Shown here: in pieces, positions 52,856 to 61,121 of the stretch
Layout of the letters: each line of letters opens with the position of its first letter
How positions within the stretch are numbered: position 1 is the stretch's first letter
Origin: Mucilaginibacter tundrae
Lineage (GTDB): Bacteria; Bacteroidota; Bacteroidia; Sphingobacteriales; Sphingobacteriaceae
Length of the DNA stretch: 64,000 bases
Reading direction: 5' to 3'
Assembly (NCBI RefSeq): GCF_013408825.1
Contig: NZ_JACCBZ010000005.1
Coordinates: 248,001 to 312,000, forward strand
Translations under genes and position numbers: made by a program
The notes under the pieces: model-generated
What the model saw: only the letters and a program-made list of their open reading frames with translations
The model's database searches: none
What the model was told of the DNA's origin: nothing

Positions 52856-54031
52856 ATGTTTCCAACTCTTTCTGATTTGTTCGCGTATTTATTTAACATT
52901 CATTTACGCCTGCCTATTCAAACCTTTGGATTTTTTGTCGCGCTATCTTTTTTGCTTACGTACCTGACTTTTGTTTCTGAATTTAAACGGAAAGAAGCTT
53001 TGGGACTTATTCATGCTTTCAAGCATAAAGAAATAATTGGTGTACCGCCGTCAATACCCGAAATATTAGTTAATACGTTTTTAGGTTTTGTGTTAGGTTA
53101 CAAAGTATTCGGTATTGTATTAAATTATAATGATTTTATGTATGATCCCAAATCATATTTATTATCGGCAAAAGGAAGTTTAATTATTGGTTTGCTTTGT
53201 GGTATAGGTTGGGGGGCATGGGCCTATTTCGATAGAAAAAAAGCACAATTACTACAACCTGAAATAGTTGAACATACTATTCATCCTTATCAATTAATGG
53301 GCAGGATTACCTTTTGGTGCGGCGTGATAGGGTTTATAGGAGCTAAATTGTTTGATAGTGTTGAACATCTGGGCTATTTTTTAGCCCATCCCGTGGACGA
53401 TTTGTTATCATCAAACGGCTTTACATATTACGGGGGCTTCTTATTTGGCATGCTAACTTTTTTCTATATCGGCACCAAAAATGGAATGAGACTACCACAT
53501 GTTTCCGACGTTGGCGCGCCGGGAATAATGCTGGCTTATGGTGTCGGTCGCGTTGGATGCCAGCTATCTGGCGATGGCGACTGGGGTATAGTTAATGTTC
53601 ATCCAAAACCATCATGGCTAAATTGGCTCCCCGATTGGATTTGGTCATTCAATTTCCCACATAATATAATTAATGAAGGCTTATATATTCCGGGTTGCAG
53701 GGGCGAGCATTGCCAGGTACTTGCAAACAGGGTTTATCCTACATCTTTTTATGAATCGGTTATTTGTATTGCAATGTTTGTTTTTTTATGGTTGATAAGA
53801 AAACATATACACAAAGCTGCTTTAATGTCATACCTATACCTGATACTCATTGGCATCGAAAGGTTTTTTATTGAATTTATACGGGTAACAATAAGATATC
53901 ACGTGTTTGGCACGATGCTTTCGCAAGCTCAAATTTTAAGCGCAGGAATGTTTTTAGTAGGAATCGGAGGTGTTATTTATTTGTACTTTATTAAAAAGCT
54001 AATACGGCCTGTTTCTATATCGGCCTCGTAA
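52856..54031 (+). CDS. Prolipoprotein diacylglyceryl transferase (Lgt) family protein
   Basis: 391-residue polytopic inner-membrane protein, longer than most Lgt proteins (about 260-300). Lgt features: NGFTYYGGFLFGMLTFF, the signature VGRVGCQLSGDGDWG, YPTSFYESVICIAMFVFL and GIERFFIEFIR near the end. Lgt transfers diacylglycerol from phosphatidylglycerol to the lipobox cysteine, the first step of lipoprotein maturation. A housekeeping copy is expected elsewhere. Its place between the SusC terminator and two GH92 genes is unusual, but the locus encodes several lipoproteins (two SusD, DUF5004). Enzymatic activity is likely but not certain. Confidence 0.85.
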   Translation: MFPTLSDLFAYLFNIHLRLPIQTFGFFVALSFLLTYLTFVSEFKRKEALGLIHAFKHKEIIGVPPSIPEILVNTFLGFVLGYKVFGIVLNYNDFMYDPKSYLLSAKGSLIIGLLCGIGWGAWAYFDRKKAQLLQPEIVEHTIHPYQLMGRITFWCGVIGFIGAKLFDSVEHLGYFLAHPVDDLLSSNGFTYYGGFLFGMLTFFYIGTKNGMRLPHVSDVGAPGIMLAYGVGRVGCQLSGDGDWGIVNVHPKPSWLNWLPDWIWSFNFPHNIINEGLYIPGCRGEHCQVLANRVYPTSFYESVICIAMFVFLWLIRKHIHKAALMSYLYLILIGIERFFIEFIRVTIRYHVFGTMLSQAQILSAGMFLVGIGGVIYLYFIKKLIRPVSISAS

Positions 54032-54088
54032 CAATCTTACATTAAACATATTCAATAAAATAATATCACTATTTTTAATTTTCAATAA

Positions 54089-54100
54089 TAAAACGATTTA
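54089..54100. promoter_or_regulatory. Weak LacI-type operator candidate before GH92 copy 2
   Basis: TAAAACGATTTA matches 10 of 12 bases of the palindrome core and keeps the central CG. It ends 3 bp before the start codon at 54104, a position similar to that at 26036. The TTTGC flank is missing. Confidence 0.35.
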
Positions 54101-54103
54101 GTT

Positions 54104-56371
54104 ATGCTTAAAATAGCCTTTAGTTTAGTTTTGGTTTTATCGGTGAATTTAATGTATGCCCAGCAGCCCGATTTGGTAAGATATGCCAATACGTTACAAG
54201 GCACAAATTCTAAATACGAACTTTCATGGGGAAATGTTAACCCAATTACATCGCTGCCTTTTGCTATGAATGCGTTTACGGCTCAAACCAATAAAGACGG
54301 AGAGGGATTTAAATATCAATACGAAACACATTCCATTCGCGGCTTTGAGCAAACACATCAATGCAGCCCCTGGGTTAGTGATTATGCCGTATTTTCACTT
54401 ATGCCCGTGACGGGTAAACTGGTAGTTAACGAAGATGCACGTGCTTCAAGTTTTGACCATAAAAATGAAACGGGAAAACCAAACTATTACAAGGTTAAGT
54501 TTGATAACAATATTACTACCGAGATTTCTCCTACAGCCCGTGGTGCGCACTTTAGATTTACGTTTCCTAAATCGGGATCATATATCGTATTGGACGGATA
54601 TACCAAAATGAGCATGGTGAAAATCATCCCTGCAGAACATAAGATAATTGGTTGGGTTAACAATGTACGCTGGGCACCTGAAGGTTTTAAAAACTATTTT
54701 GTTATAGTTTTTGATAAACCTTTCGCAGAATACGGTACCTGGGAAAATAAACATGACAACATTTCTAAAGGAAAATTAACCGATGAAGGCAATGGCGTAG
54801 GTGCTTATATTAAATTTAAGGATGGTGTTACTGTACAGGCGAAAGTGGCATCATCCTATATCAGTGCCGAACAAGCCGAGGTTACTTTGCAAGCCGAATT
54901 AGGGAATCATAAAACTTTTGAAGATACAAAAAATGAAGCCTTTAAAGTTTGGAACGACTTATTTAACAGGCTTTTAGTTGAAGGTGGCACAGAAGAAGAG
55001 CGAGCGACATTTTACTCCTGTTTATTTAGAGCCAATTTATTTTCGCATGAGTTTTTTGAATATGGAAAAGACGGGAAACCTTATTATTATAGTCCTTATG
55101 ACGGTAAGATACATTATGGCTACATGTATACCGATAATGGCTTTTGGGATACATTCCGTGCACAGTTTCCGTTGAATTGTATCCTGCATCCCAAAATGCA
55201 GGGGCAGTATGTGGAAGCATTGCTGGATGCCCAACAACAAATGGGTTGGCTTCCCGCCTGGTCACAACCAGGTGAAACAGGGGGCATGTTGGGTAATCAT
55301 GCGATATCATTAATAACCGACGCTTGGGTAAAAGGTATCCACACATTTGATCCTGAAAGAGCACTTAAGGCATATTTTCATGAGGCTACCAATAAAGGGC
55401 CTTGGGGTGGCGCAAATGGGAGGCCGTTGTGGAAAGATTATTGGACGATAGGTTATATCCCGTTTCCTGAATCGCAAGGATCAGTAGGGCAAACGCTGGA
55501 GTCTGCGTATGACGACTTCTGCGCCTATCAATTGGCAAAAGTAACAGGTAATACTTTTTATGAAGGCATTTTTGCTAAACAAATGTACAACTACAAAAAT
55601 CTTTGGGATCCCTCTACCCGGTTTATGCGTGGCAGGGGAGAGGACGGAAAGTTTACACCAAATTTTGATCCTTTAGATTGGGGCGGGCCTTATACCGAAG
55701 GAAATGCCTGGCATTGGATATGGTCGGTTTTTCATGACGAGCAGGGACTGATCAATTTATTTGGCGGCAATAAAAATTTTACGGATAAACTTGATTCGGT
55801 ATTTACCTTACCTCCCACAATTAAAGTTGGCGCTTATGGACAGGTCATCCATGAGATGACGGAAATGAAACTGGGAAATATGGGCCAATATGCCCAGGGT
55901 AACGAGCCTATTCATCACATGATATATCTTTATGATTACGCAGGGCAACCCTGGAAAGCACAACAGCATATTAGGGATGTAATGGATAAATTATACAATT
56001 CAACTGAAAATGGATACCCGGGCGATGAAGATGAAGGTCAAATGTCATCATGGTATGTGCTTAGTGCTATGGGCATTTATAGCGTTTGCCCCGGAACAGA
56101 CCAATATGTGATCGGAAGCCCGGAATTTAAGAAAATCACGATCACGATGGAGGATGGAAAAAAATTCATCATCGAAGCAAATAACAATAGTCAGCAAAAT
56201 GTATATATCCAATCCGGTACTTTAAATGGAAACACTTATACGCACAATTGGATTAAATACAGTGACATTTCCCAGGGAGGCATACTACATTTTGAAATGG
56301 GTAACCAACCGGCCTTACAACGTGGTATCGAACAAGCGGATAAACCATTTTCTGTGTCGACCAATCAATAG
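54104..56371 (+). CDS. Glycoside hydrolase family 92 (alpha-mannosidase family), copy 2
   Basis: 755 residues with a signal peptide ending near NLMYA-QQ. GH92 motifs: SWGNVNPITSLPFAMNAFTA, the ERATFYSCLFRANLF block, FWDTFRAQFPLNC, probable general acid Glu532 in YTEGNAWHWIWSVFHD, QGNEPIHHMIYLYDYAG (Asn600, Glu601), and the probable base Asp643 in GDEDEGQMSSWYVLS. It is the most regular GH92 of the three at the YTEGN motif. It is followed 43 bp later by copy 3. Exo-alpha-mannosidase activity is likely; linkage is not predictable with confidence. Confidence 0.92.
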   Translation: MLKIAFSLVLVLSVNLMYAQQPDLVRYANTLQGTNSKYELSWGNVNPITSLPFAMNAFTAQTNKDGEGFKYQYETHSIRGFEQTHQCSPWVSDYAVFSLMPVTGKLVVNEDARASSFDHKNETGKPNYYKVKFDNNITTEISPTARGAHFRFTFPKSGSYIVLDGYTKMSMVKIIPAEHKIIGWVNNVRWAPEGFKNYFVIVFDKPFAEYGTWENKHDNISKGKLTDEGNGVGAYIKFKDGVTVQAKVASSYISAEQAEVTLQAELGNHKTFEDTKNEAFKVWNDLFNRLLVEGGTEEERATFYSCLFRANLFSHEFFEYGKDGKPYYYSPYDGKIHYGYMYTDNGFWDTFRAQFPLNCILHPKMQGQYVEALLDAQQQMGWLPAWSQPGETGGMLGNHAISLITDAWVKGIHTFDPERALKAYFHEATNKGPWGGANGRPLWKDYWTIGYIPFPESQGSVGQTLESAYDDFCAYQLAKVTGNTFYEGIFAKQMYNYKNLWDPSTRFMRGRGEDGKFTPNFDPLDWGGPYTEGNAWHWIWSVFHDEQGLINLFGGNKNFTDKLDSVFTLPPTIKVGAYGQVIHEMTEMKLGNMGQYAQGNEPIHHMIYLYDYAGQPWKAQQHIRDVMDKLYNSTENGYPGDEDEGQMSSWYVLSAMGIYSVCPGTDQYVIGSPEFKKITITMEDGKKFIIEANNNSQQNVYIQSGTLNGNTYTHNWIKYSDISQGGILHFEMGNQPALQRGIEQADKPFSVSTNQ

Positions 56372-56414
56372 CTAACGAGAATATCAATTTAATTAAATAA
56401 ATTTTATATCTGTC

Positions 56415-58625
56415 ATGATAAAAAAGTCTAACCTATATTTTATTGCTTTTACAATATTTATTATTATAAACCTTTTCTCATTAGTTACCCGCGCGCAACA
56501 AAAAACAAATACAAATAATTATGCCGAAAAGGTAAATACCATGATTGGTACCAAAGGTAAAGGGAAAAGTCCGCAAGAGATGTATCTGGAAGCGGGCTTT
56601 ACATTTCCAGGCGCTACTTATCCGTTTGGAATGGTGCAGTTTACCACAACTTTTTTTGATGAAGATAAAGGCTTCGTGGTAAATCAGCTCAGTGGCGCCG
56701 GTTGTCCGCACATGGGTAATTTTCCTACACTGCCTTTAAACGGTCAACTTAATTCATCCCCAAATGATATGAAAGCTTTTAAACCGCAATACCATATGGA
56801 AAAGGCTATGGCTGGCTATTATAAAGTTAATTTAGGCAGCAGCAACATTGATTGCGAGTTGACTGATACCAAACGCACAGGGATGGCGCAATATCATTTT
56901 TCTGATACCGTCAAGCAAGCTACTATTGTCATCGGTTCGGGTATAAATGCTACCAAAATTACAGATGCGCATATTACTATCACCGGACCCGGAAAATGTG
57001 AAGGCTATGCCAATGGTGGCTCCTTTTGTGGTATAAAAACAGATTATCGTGTATACTTTGTTGCTGAGTTTGATGTAGAACCCATTAGTGCCGGAACTTG
57101 GAAAAATGAGAAGGTGAATCCTTCGTCAACGAGCGAAGATGGCGAAAATTCGGGTGCTTATTTTACATTTAACGTACCGGCAAATAAATTTATACATTAT
57201 AAATTCGGCCTGCCTTATGTGTCATTAAAAAACGCCAAGGAAAATTTAAAGGCAGAAAACCCCGGATGGAACTTTCCCGCGATAAAGAACAATGCCATAG
57301 CTGCTTGGAACCAGTACTTAGGTAAAGTGGAAGTATCAGGGGGGAATAATGATCTTACTATCCAGTTTTACACTCATTTATACCATGCCTTTGTCCATCC
57401 GAGTATATCAAGCGATGTAAACGGTGAATATATGGGTGCGGATAATAAAATTAAAAAAGCTGAAGGGTTTAAAGATTACACTGAGTTCAGCAATTGGGAT
57501 ACTTACCGTACCACCATCCCGCTTTTGGCCATGCTTGCGCCTAAAGAAACCGGCGATATGATGGAATCTTTAGTAAAGTTCGCTCAACAATCGGGAGGTG
57601 GGTTCCCACGCTGGGTAATGGCAAATATTGAAACCGGCATTATGCAAGGTGATCCGACATCCATCGTGATTGCTAATGCCTACGCTTATGGTGCAACTGG
57701 CTTTAACACTAAAGCAGCCCTTGAAGTTATGCGCAGGGGAGCGGAGGTTGTTGGTACCAAGTCGCAAAATGAGTTGACCCGACCACAGTTAGATCAATAT
57801 ATTGACAAAGGCTATGCGCAGGCGTCTATGAGTTTGGAATATAACTCCGCGGATTTCGCTATCGGCGAGTTCGCTTTGCAAACTACAGGGGATAAAACGC
57901 TTTACAATCAATATCTGCGAAGCGCACAAAAATGGAAGAATATTTATAATCCAGATACTAAATGGCTGCAATCTCGCAATGCGGATGGAAGTTACAGGGG
58001 CCAAAATGATGATATGCGCGAGGCAAGTTATAAAACCTATTTCTGGCTGGTGCCATTTAACCTTTCTAAGTTAATAGATACAATAGGCGGTAAGCAATTT
58101 GCTGAAGGGAGGTTGGATGATTATTTTAAACGCCTTGACGCTGATTATGGGCAAACATGGTACGCCGCGGGTAATGAGCCGGACTTCCATGCGCCATGGA
58201 CATACAACTGGGCTGGCGCGCCGTACAAAACGCAAGCGCTCGTGCGTAGAATAATGAAAGAACAATATGAAAACAAAGATAATGGCTTGCCTGGTAATGA
58301 TGATTTGGGCGCAATGGGTGCCTGGTACGTTTTTGCTGGGATAGGTATGTACCCCATGATACCTGGCTATGCTGGGTTTTCTGTTAATAGCCCTTCATTT
58401 ACGCATATTAAAATTCACTTGGGTTCAGGCAAATCTTTAGTTATCAATGGTGGATCGCCGACCAGGCCCTATATCTCTTCCCTAAAGGTAAATGGTAAAA
58501 TATGGAATAGTACATGGATACCTTACAGTCTCATTAAAAATGGAGGGAACATATCGTACAGCTTATCTGAAATCCCTAATAAAACCTGGGGCACAATTGT
58601 TAATCCGCCATCATTTAATAAATAG
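56415..58625 (+). CDS. Glycoside hydrolase family 92 (alpha-mannosidase family), copy 3, divergent
   Basis: 736 residues with an N-terminal signal (FTIFIIINLFSLVTRAQ). GH92 fold features: VNTMIGTKGKGKSPQEMYLE, FPGATYPFGMVQFTT, QFYTHLYHAFVHPSISSDVN and FSNWDTYRTTIPLLA. The likely general acid is Glu536 in MREASYKTYFWLVPF. The conserved NEP-x-HH motif is altered to GNEPDFHAPW (Glu588, Phe591 in place of the first His). The probable base is Asp630 in GNDDLGAMGAWYVF. The altered motif suggests a different subsite or linkage preference from the other two copies. It ends 113 bp before the sugar transporter gene. Confidence 0.9.
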   Translation: MIKKSNLYFIAFTIFIIINLFSLVTRAQQKTNTNNYAEKVNTMIGTKGKGKSPQEMYLEAGFTFPGATYPFGMVQFTTTFFDEDKGFVVNQLSGAGCPHMGNFPTLPLNGQLNSSPNDMKAFKPQYHMEKAMAGYYKVNLGSSNIDCELTDTKRTGMAQYHFSDTVKQATIVIGSGINATKITDAHITITGPGKCEGYANGGSFCGIKTDYRVYFVAEFDVEPISAGTWKNEKVNPSSTSEDGENSGAYFTFNVPANKFIHYKFGLPYVSLKNAKENLKAENPGWNFPAIKNNAIAAWNQYLGKVEVSGGNNDLTIQFYTHLYHAFVHPSISSDVNGEYMGADNKIKKAEGFKDYTEFSNWDTYRTTIPLLAMLAPKETGDMMESLVKFAQQSGGGFPRWVMANIETGIMQGDPTSIVIANAYAYGATGFNTKAALEVMRRGAEVVGTKSQNELTRPQLDQYIDKGYAQASMSLEYNSADFAIGEFALQTTGDKTLYNQYLRSAQKWKNIYNPDTKWLQSRNADGSYRGQNDDMREASYKTYFWLVPFNLSKLIDTIGGKQFAEGRLDDYFKRLDADYGQTWYAAGNEPDFHAPWTYNWAGAPYKTQALVRRIMKEQYENKDNGLPGNDDLGAMGAWYVFAGIGMYPMIPGYAGFSVNSPSFTHIKIHLGSGKSLVINGGSPTRPYISSLKVNGKIWNSTWIPYSLIKNGGNISYSLSEIPNKTWGTIVNPPSFNK

Positions 58626-58738
58626 AATATATTCTGCGGGAACTAGTTGGTGTTATCATGCGAAAAAATAAACAATCAAAGGAATATGTAAATCAAGAAT
58701 TATTCAATTAATTTACAAGACCAATTGTTTTGCCATTT

Positions 58739-60007
58739 ATGGATGTGAAGCCGAAGTTTACTGAACGAAAATATTTGATCACGCTTTTATTTGTCATTGT
58801 ACTCTTCATGTTCTGGGGTATTGCTATCACATTAGGCGATGTTTTAAACCGGCATTTTCAGCATGTATTAAAAATATCAAAAGCGCACTCTGGGCTAGTT
58901 CAATTGTCAATTTTTGGGGCTTACGCGGTGATGGGCGTACCAGCTGGTTTATTCATGAGAAGGTTTGGTTATAAAAACGGGGTCCTATTAGGCTTATTCC
59001 TTTATTCGGCCGGTGCCTTTCTATTTGTACCAGCGGCTAACGCGGAATCATTTGATTTTTTCAGGGTAGCATTATTTATTTTGGCCTGCGGTTTGGCAAC
59101 GCTGGAAACAGTCGCCCATCCGTTTGTAGCTGCCATGGGCGATCAACGCACCAGCGATCAGCGTATTAACCTCTCGCAGGCATTTAATGGTTTAGGCGGC
59201 GTAGTCGGCCCCTTGATAGGTAGTTATTTTATATTAAAAGCCGGTCAGGTACATTCTAATGATCTTATTGCGGTAAGGAATTTGTATATTGTAATAGGCT
59301 GTGCAATAGCGTTTATCGGGATATTATTTCTTTTTGTAAAAGTGCCTGCTTTAACTGATCCGCATGTCATTGCTACTGATTCATACGCGATGCCTGGAAA
59401 AATAAATGCCGATAAGAAATTATTCCATCATAAGCATTTTGTTTTTGCTGCTATTGCCCAACTATTTAACGTGGCCGCTCAAGGCGGGACTTGGGCTTAT
59501 TTTATAAATTATGGACACGAAATAATGCATTTGAGCGATGAAAAAGCTGGATATTTCTTCTCATTAAGCATGATCATGATGATGATCGGCAGATTTGCAG
59601 GTACTTTTTTAATGCGGTTTATAGCGCCTTATAAGTTGCTCAGTATATTTGCGCTGGCAAATATTATTATGTGTATAATAGTTGCTCAGAGTTTTGGAAC
59701 AATATCTTTCATTGCGTTATTATTTATCAATTTCTTTTTCAGTATCATGTTCCCAACAATATTTAGCCTGGGGCTGAAAAATTTAGGCAAACAAACACAA
59801 AAAGCCTCATCATTTATTGTAATGGGGGTTGTTGGTGGTGGCCTGTTCCCACCAATAATGGGTTTAATAGCCAATCACGATGTGGCAACTGCTTATTATT
59901 TGCCTATTATTTGTTATATAGTGATATTTTTGTTTGGAATTATGTACCCCCGGTTAAATAAGAATCTAGAGAGTAATAATATCACACAACCATTAATTCA
60001 GACTTAA
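58739..60007 (+). CDS. Sugar MFS transporter (FucP/GluP family)
   Basis: 422 residues from the ATG at 58739; the frame reaches a TTG at 58730, but the ATG is preferable. Twelve hydrophobic helices typical of the major facilitator superfamily. FucP/glucose-galactose permease features: FWGIAITLGDVLNRHFQHVL, GAYAVMGVPAGLFMRRFGYK, ATLETVAHPFVAAMG, QAFNGLGGVVGPLIGSYF and NFFFSIMFPTIFSLGLKNLG. It should import monosaccharides, such as those released by the mannosidases, by proton symport across the inner membrane. The LacI-type regulator gene follows 39 bp after its stop, so the two are probably co-transcribed. Confidence 0.9.
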   Translation: MDVKPKFTERKYLITLLFVIVLFMFWGIAITLGDVLNRHFQHVLKISKAHSGLVQLSIFGAYAVMGVPAGLFMRRFGYKNGVLLGLFLYSAGAFLFVPAANAESFDFFRVALFILACGLATLETVAHPFVAAMGDQRTSDQRINLSQAFNGLGGVVGPLIGSYFILKAGQVHSNDLIAVRNLYIVIGCAIAFIGILFLFVKVPALTDPHVIATDSYAMPGKINADKKLFHHKHFVFAAIAQLFNVAAQGGTWAYFINYGHEIMHLSDEKAGYFFSLSMIMMMIGRFAGTFLMRFIAPYKLLSIFALANIIMCIIVAQSFGTISFIALLFINFFFSIMFPTIFSLGLKNLGKQTQKASSFIVMGVVGGGLFPPIMGLIANHDVATAYYLPIICYIVIFLFGIMYPRLNKNLESNNITQPLIQT

Positions 60008-60046
60008 AAGTGAGTATTAAATCATATATTTATAGAAACGTGTTCA

Positions 60047-61078
60047 GTGAAGAAAAAACTTTCAATTAACGATATTGCCAAGAGCCTAAACGTATCTAAA
60101 ACAACTATTTCATTTATACTTAATGGAAGAGCACAAGAGATGCGTATAGGAGACGAACTGGTTGACCGCGTGCTGAAATTTGTAAATGAGGTTGGGTTTA
60201 GGCCTAACTCATTGGCGCAAAGTTTACGCTCGGGTAAATCAAACATAATTGGTTTGATGGTGGAAGATATTTCAAACCCTTTTTTTGCCAAAATTGCGCG
60301 ATATATAGAGGATAGGGCATATCAAAGTGGTTATAAGATCATTTACTGCAGTACTAATAACGACACAAAAAAAACCCAGGATCTTATTGCAATGTATCGT
60401 GACAGGCACATTGATGGTTATATTATAGCCCCGCCCGAAGGAATAGAAGAAGATATCGAATCGTTATTAAAAGATAATTTGCCCGTTGTATTATTTGACA
60501 GGAACCTACCCAAAGTTGAAACTGATTACATTGAGATAGATAACCGCTTCAGCACGTATAATGCGACCAGCCATTTAATTGAACAAGGGAAAAAGAATAT
60601 CGCGTATATCACCTTCTCTTCAAAGCAAACACAAATGCAGGCGCGCATTAAAGGCTATACCAATGCAATGAAGGAAAAAAATCTTCAACCGATAATTAAA
60701 GAAGTAGTATTCAATCAGAATGAAGATTTTATTATTGAGCCTATTACCGCCTATCTGAAAAAACATACTGAACTAGACGCCGTTTTTTTTGGAACCGACC
60801 ATATTGGTTCATGTGGATTAAAGGTGATACAGGCGTTAGGTATCAAAGTGCCTTCTGATTTAGCTGTTGTAGCTTTTGATGATTATGATGTGTTTAAACT
60901 TTATTCGCCGCCGATAACCGCTGTTGCCCAACCTATTGAGAAGATAGCGGAAAATGTTATCTCTCTTTTGCTTAATAAACTTAATTCACCAACGGTATAC
61001 CAAAAGCCGCAGACTATAACGCTGAAAACAACTTTCAATATCAGGGCATCTTCCAAAGGTTCATTAGTAACACAATGA
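60047..61078 (+). CDS. LacI family transcriptional regulator of the glycan utilization locus
   Basis: 343 residues, starting at a GTG (60047); no nearby ATG gives a full HTH. The HTH is SINDIAKSLNVSKTTISFIL with the hinge RPNSLAQSLRSGKSNIIGLM, including the leucine expected to intercalate at a central CG. The effector domain has VEDISNPFFAKIARYIEDRA, LPVVLFDRNLPK, DAVFFGTDHIGSCGL and the KVPSDLAVVAFDDYD turn. Its position at the end of the transporter unit makes it the best candidate to bind the repeated TAAACCGGTTTA sites in this locus, with a released monosaccharide or oligosaccharide as effector (inference). The 3' end overlaps the hairpin shared with the convergent GH78 gene. Confidence 0.9.
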   Translation: MKKKLSINDIAKSLNVSKTTISFILNGRAQEMRIGDELVDRVLKFVNEVGFRPNSLAQSLRSGKSNIIGLMVEDISNPFFAKIARYIEDRAYQSGYKIIYCSTNNDTKKTQDLIAMYRDRHIDGYIIAPPEGIEEDIESLLKDNLPVVLFDRNLPKVETDYIEIDNRFSTYNATSHLIEQGKKNIAYITFSSKQTQMQARIKGYTNAMKEKNLQPIIKEVVFNQNEDFIIEPITAYLKKHTELDAVFFGTDHIGSCGLKVIQALGIKVPSDLAVVAFDDYDVFKLYSPPITAVAQPIEKIAENVISLLLNKLNSPTVYQKPQTITLKTTFNIRASSKGSLVTQ

Positions 61079-61108
61079 TTAAATTGAATGGAATTCAATT
61101 TAATCATT
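61074..61108. terminator. 16-bp perfect hairpin between convergent genes
   Basis: AATGATTAAATTGAAT (61074-61089) and ATTCAATTTAATCATT (61093-61108) pair without mismatch over a 3-base loop. It overlaps the stop codon of the lacI-type gene and ends 14 bp from the GH78 stop. It is AT-rich and symmetric, so it can act in both directions. Confidence 0.65.
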
Positions 61109-61121
61109 GATGGCCGCCGTC

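Noticed and set aside
55026-55364. 112-codon minus-strand open frame opposite GH92 copy 2
   Set aside because: Antisense shadow of a well-supported gene.
36212-58625. Multiple GH92 and SGNH copies as a sign of a recent tandem duplication
   Set aside because: Copies are clearly diverged in sequence and separated by other genes, so they are old paralogues and not a recent duplication.
61074-61108. The 16-bp palindrome as an attachment site or operator
   Set aside because: It lies between convergent genes and overlaps a stop codon, so a bidirectional terminator is the simpler reading.
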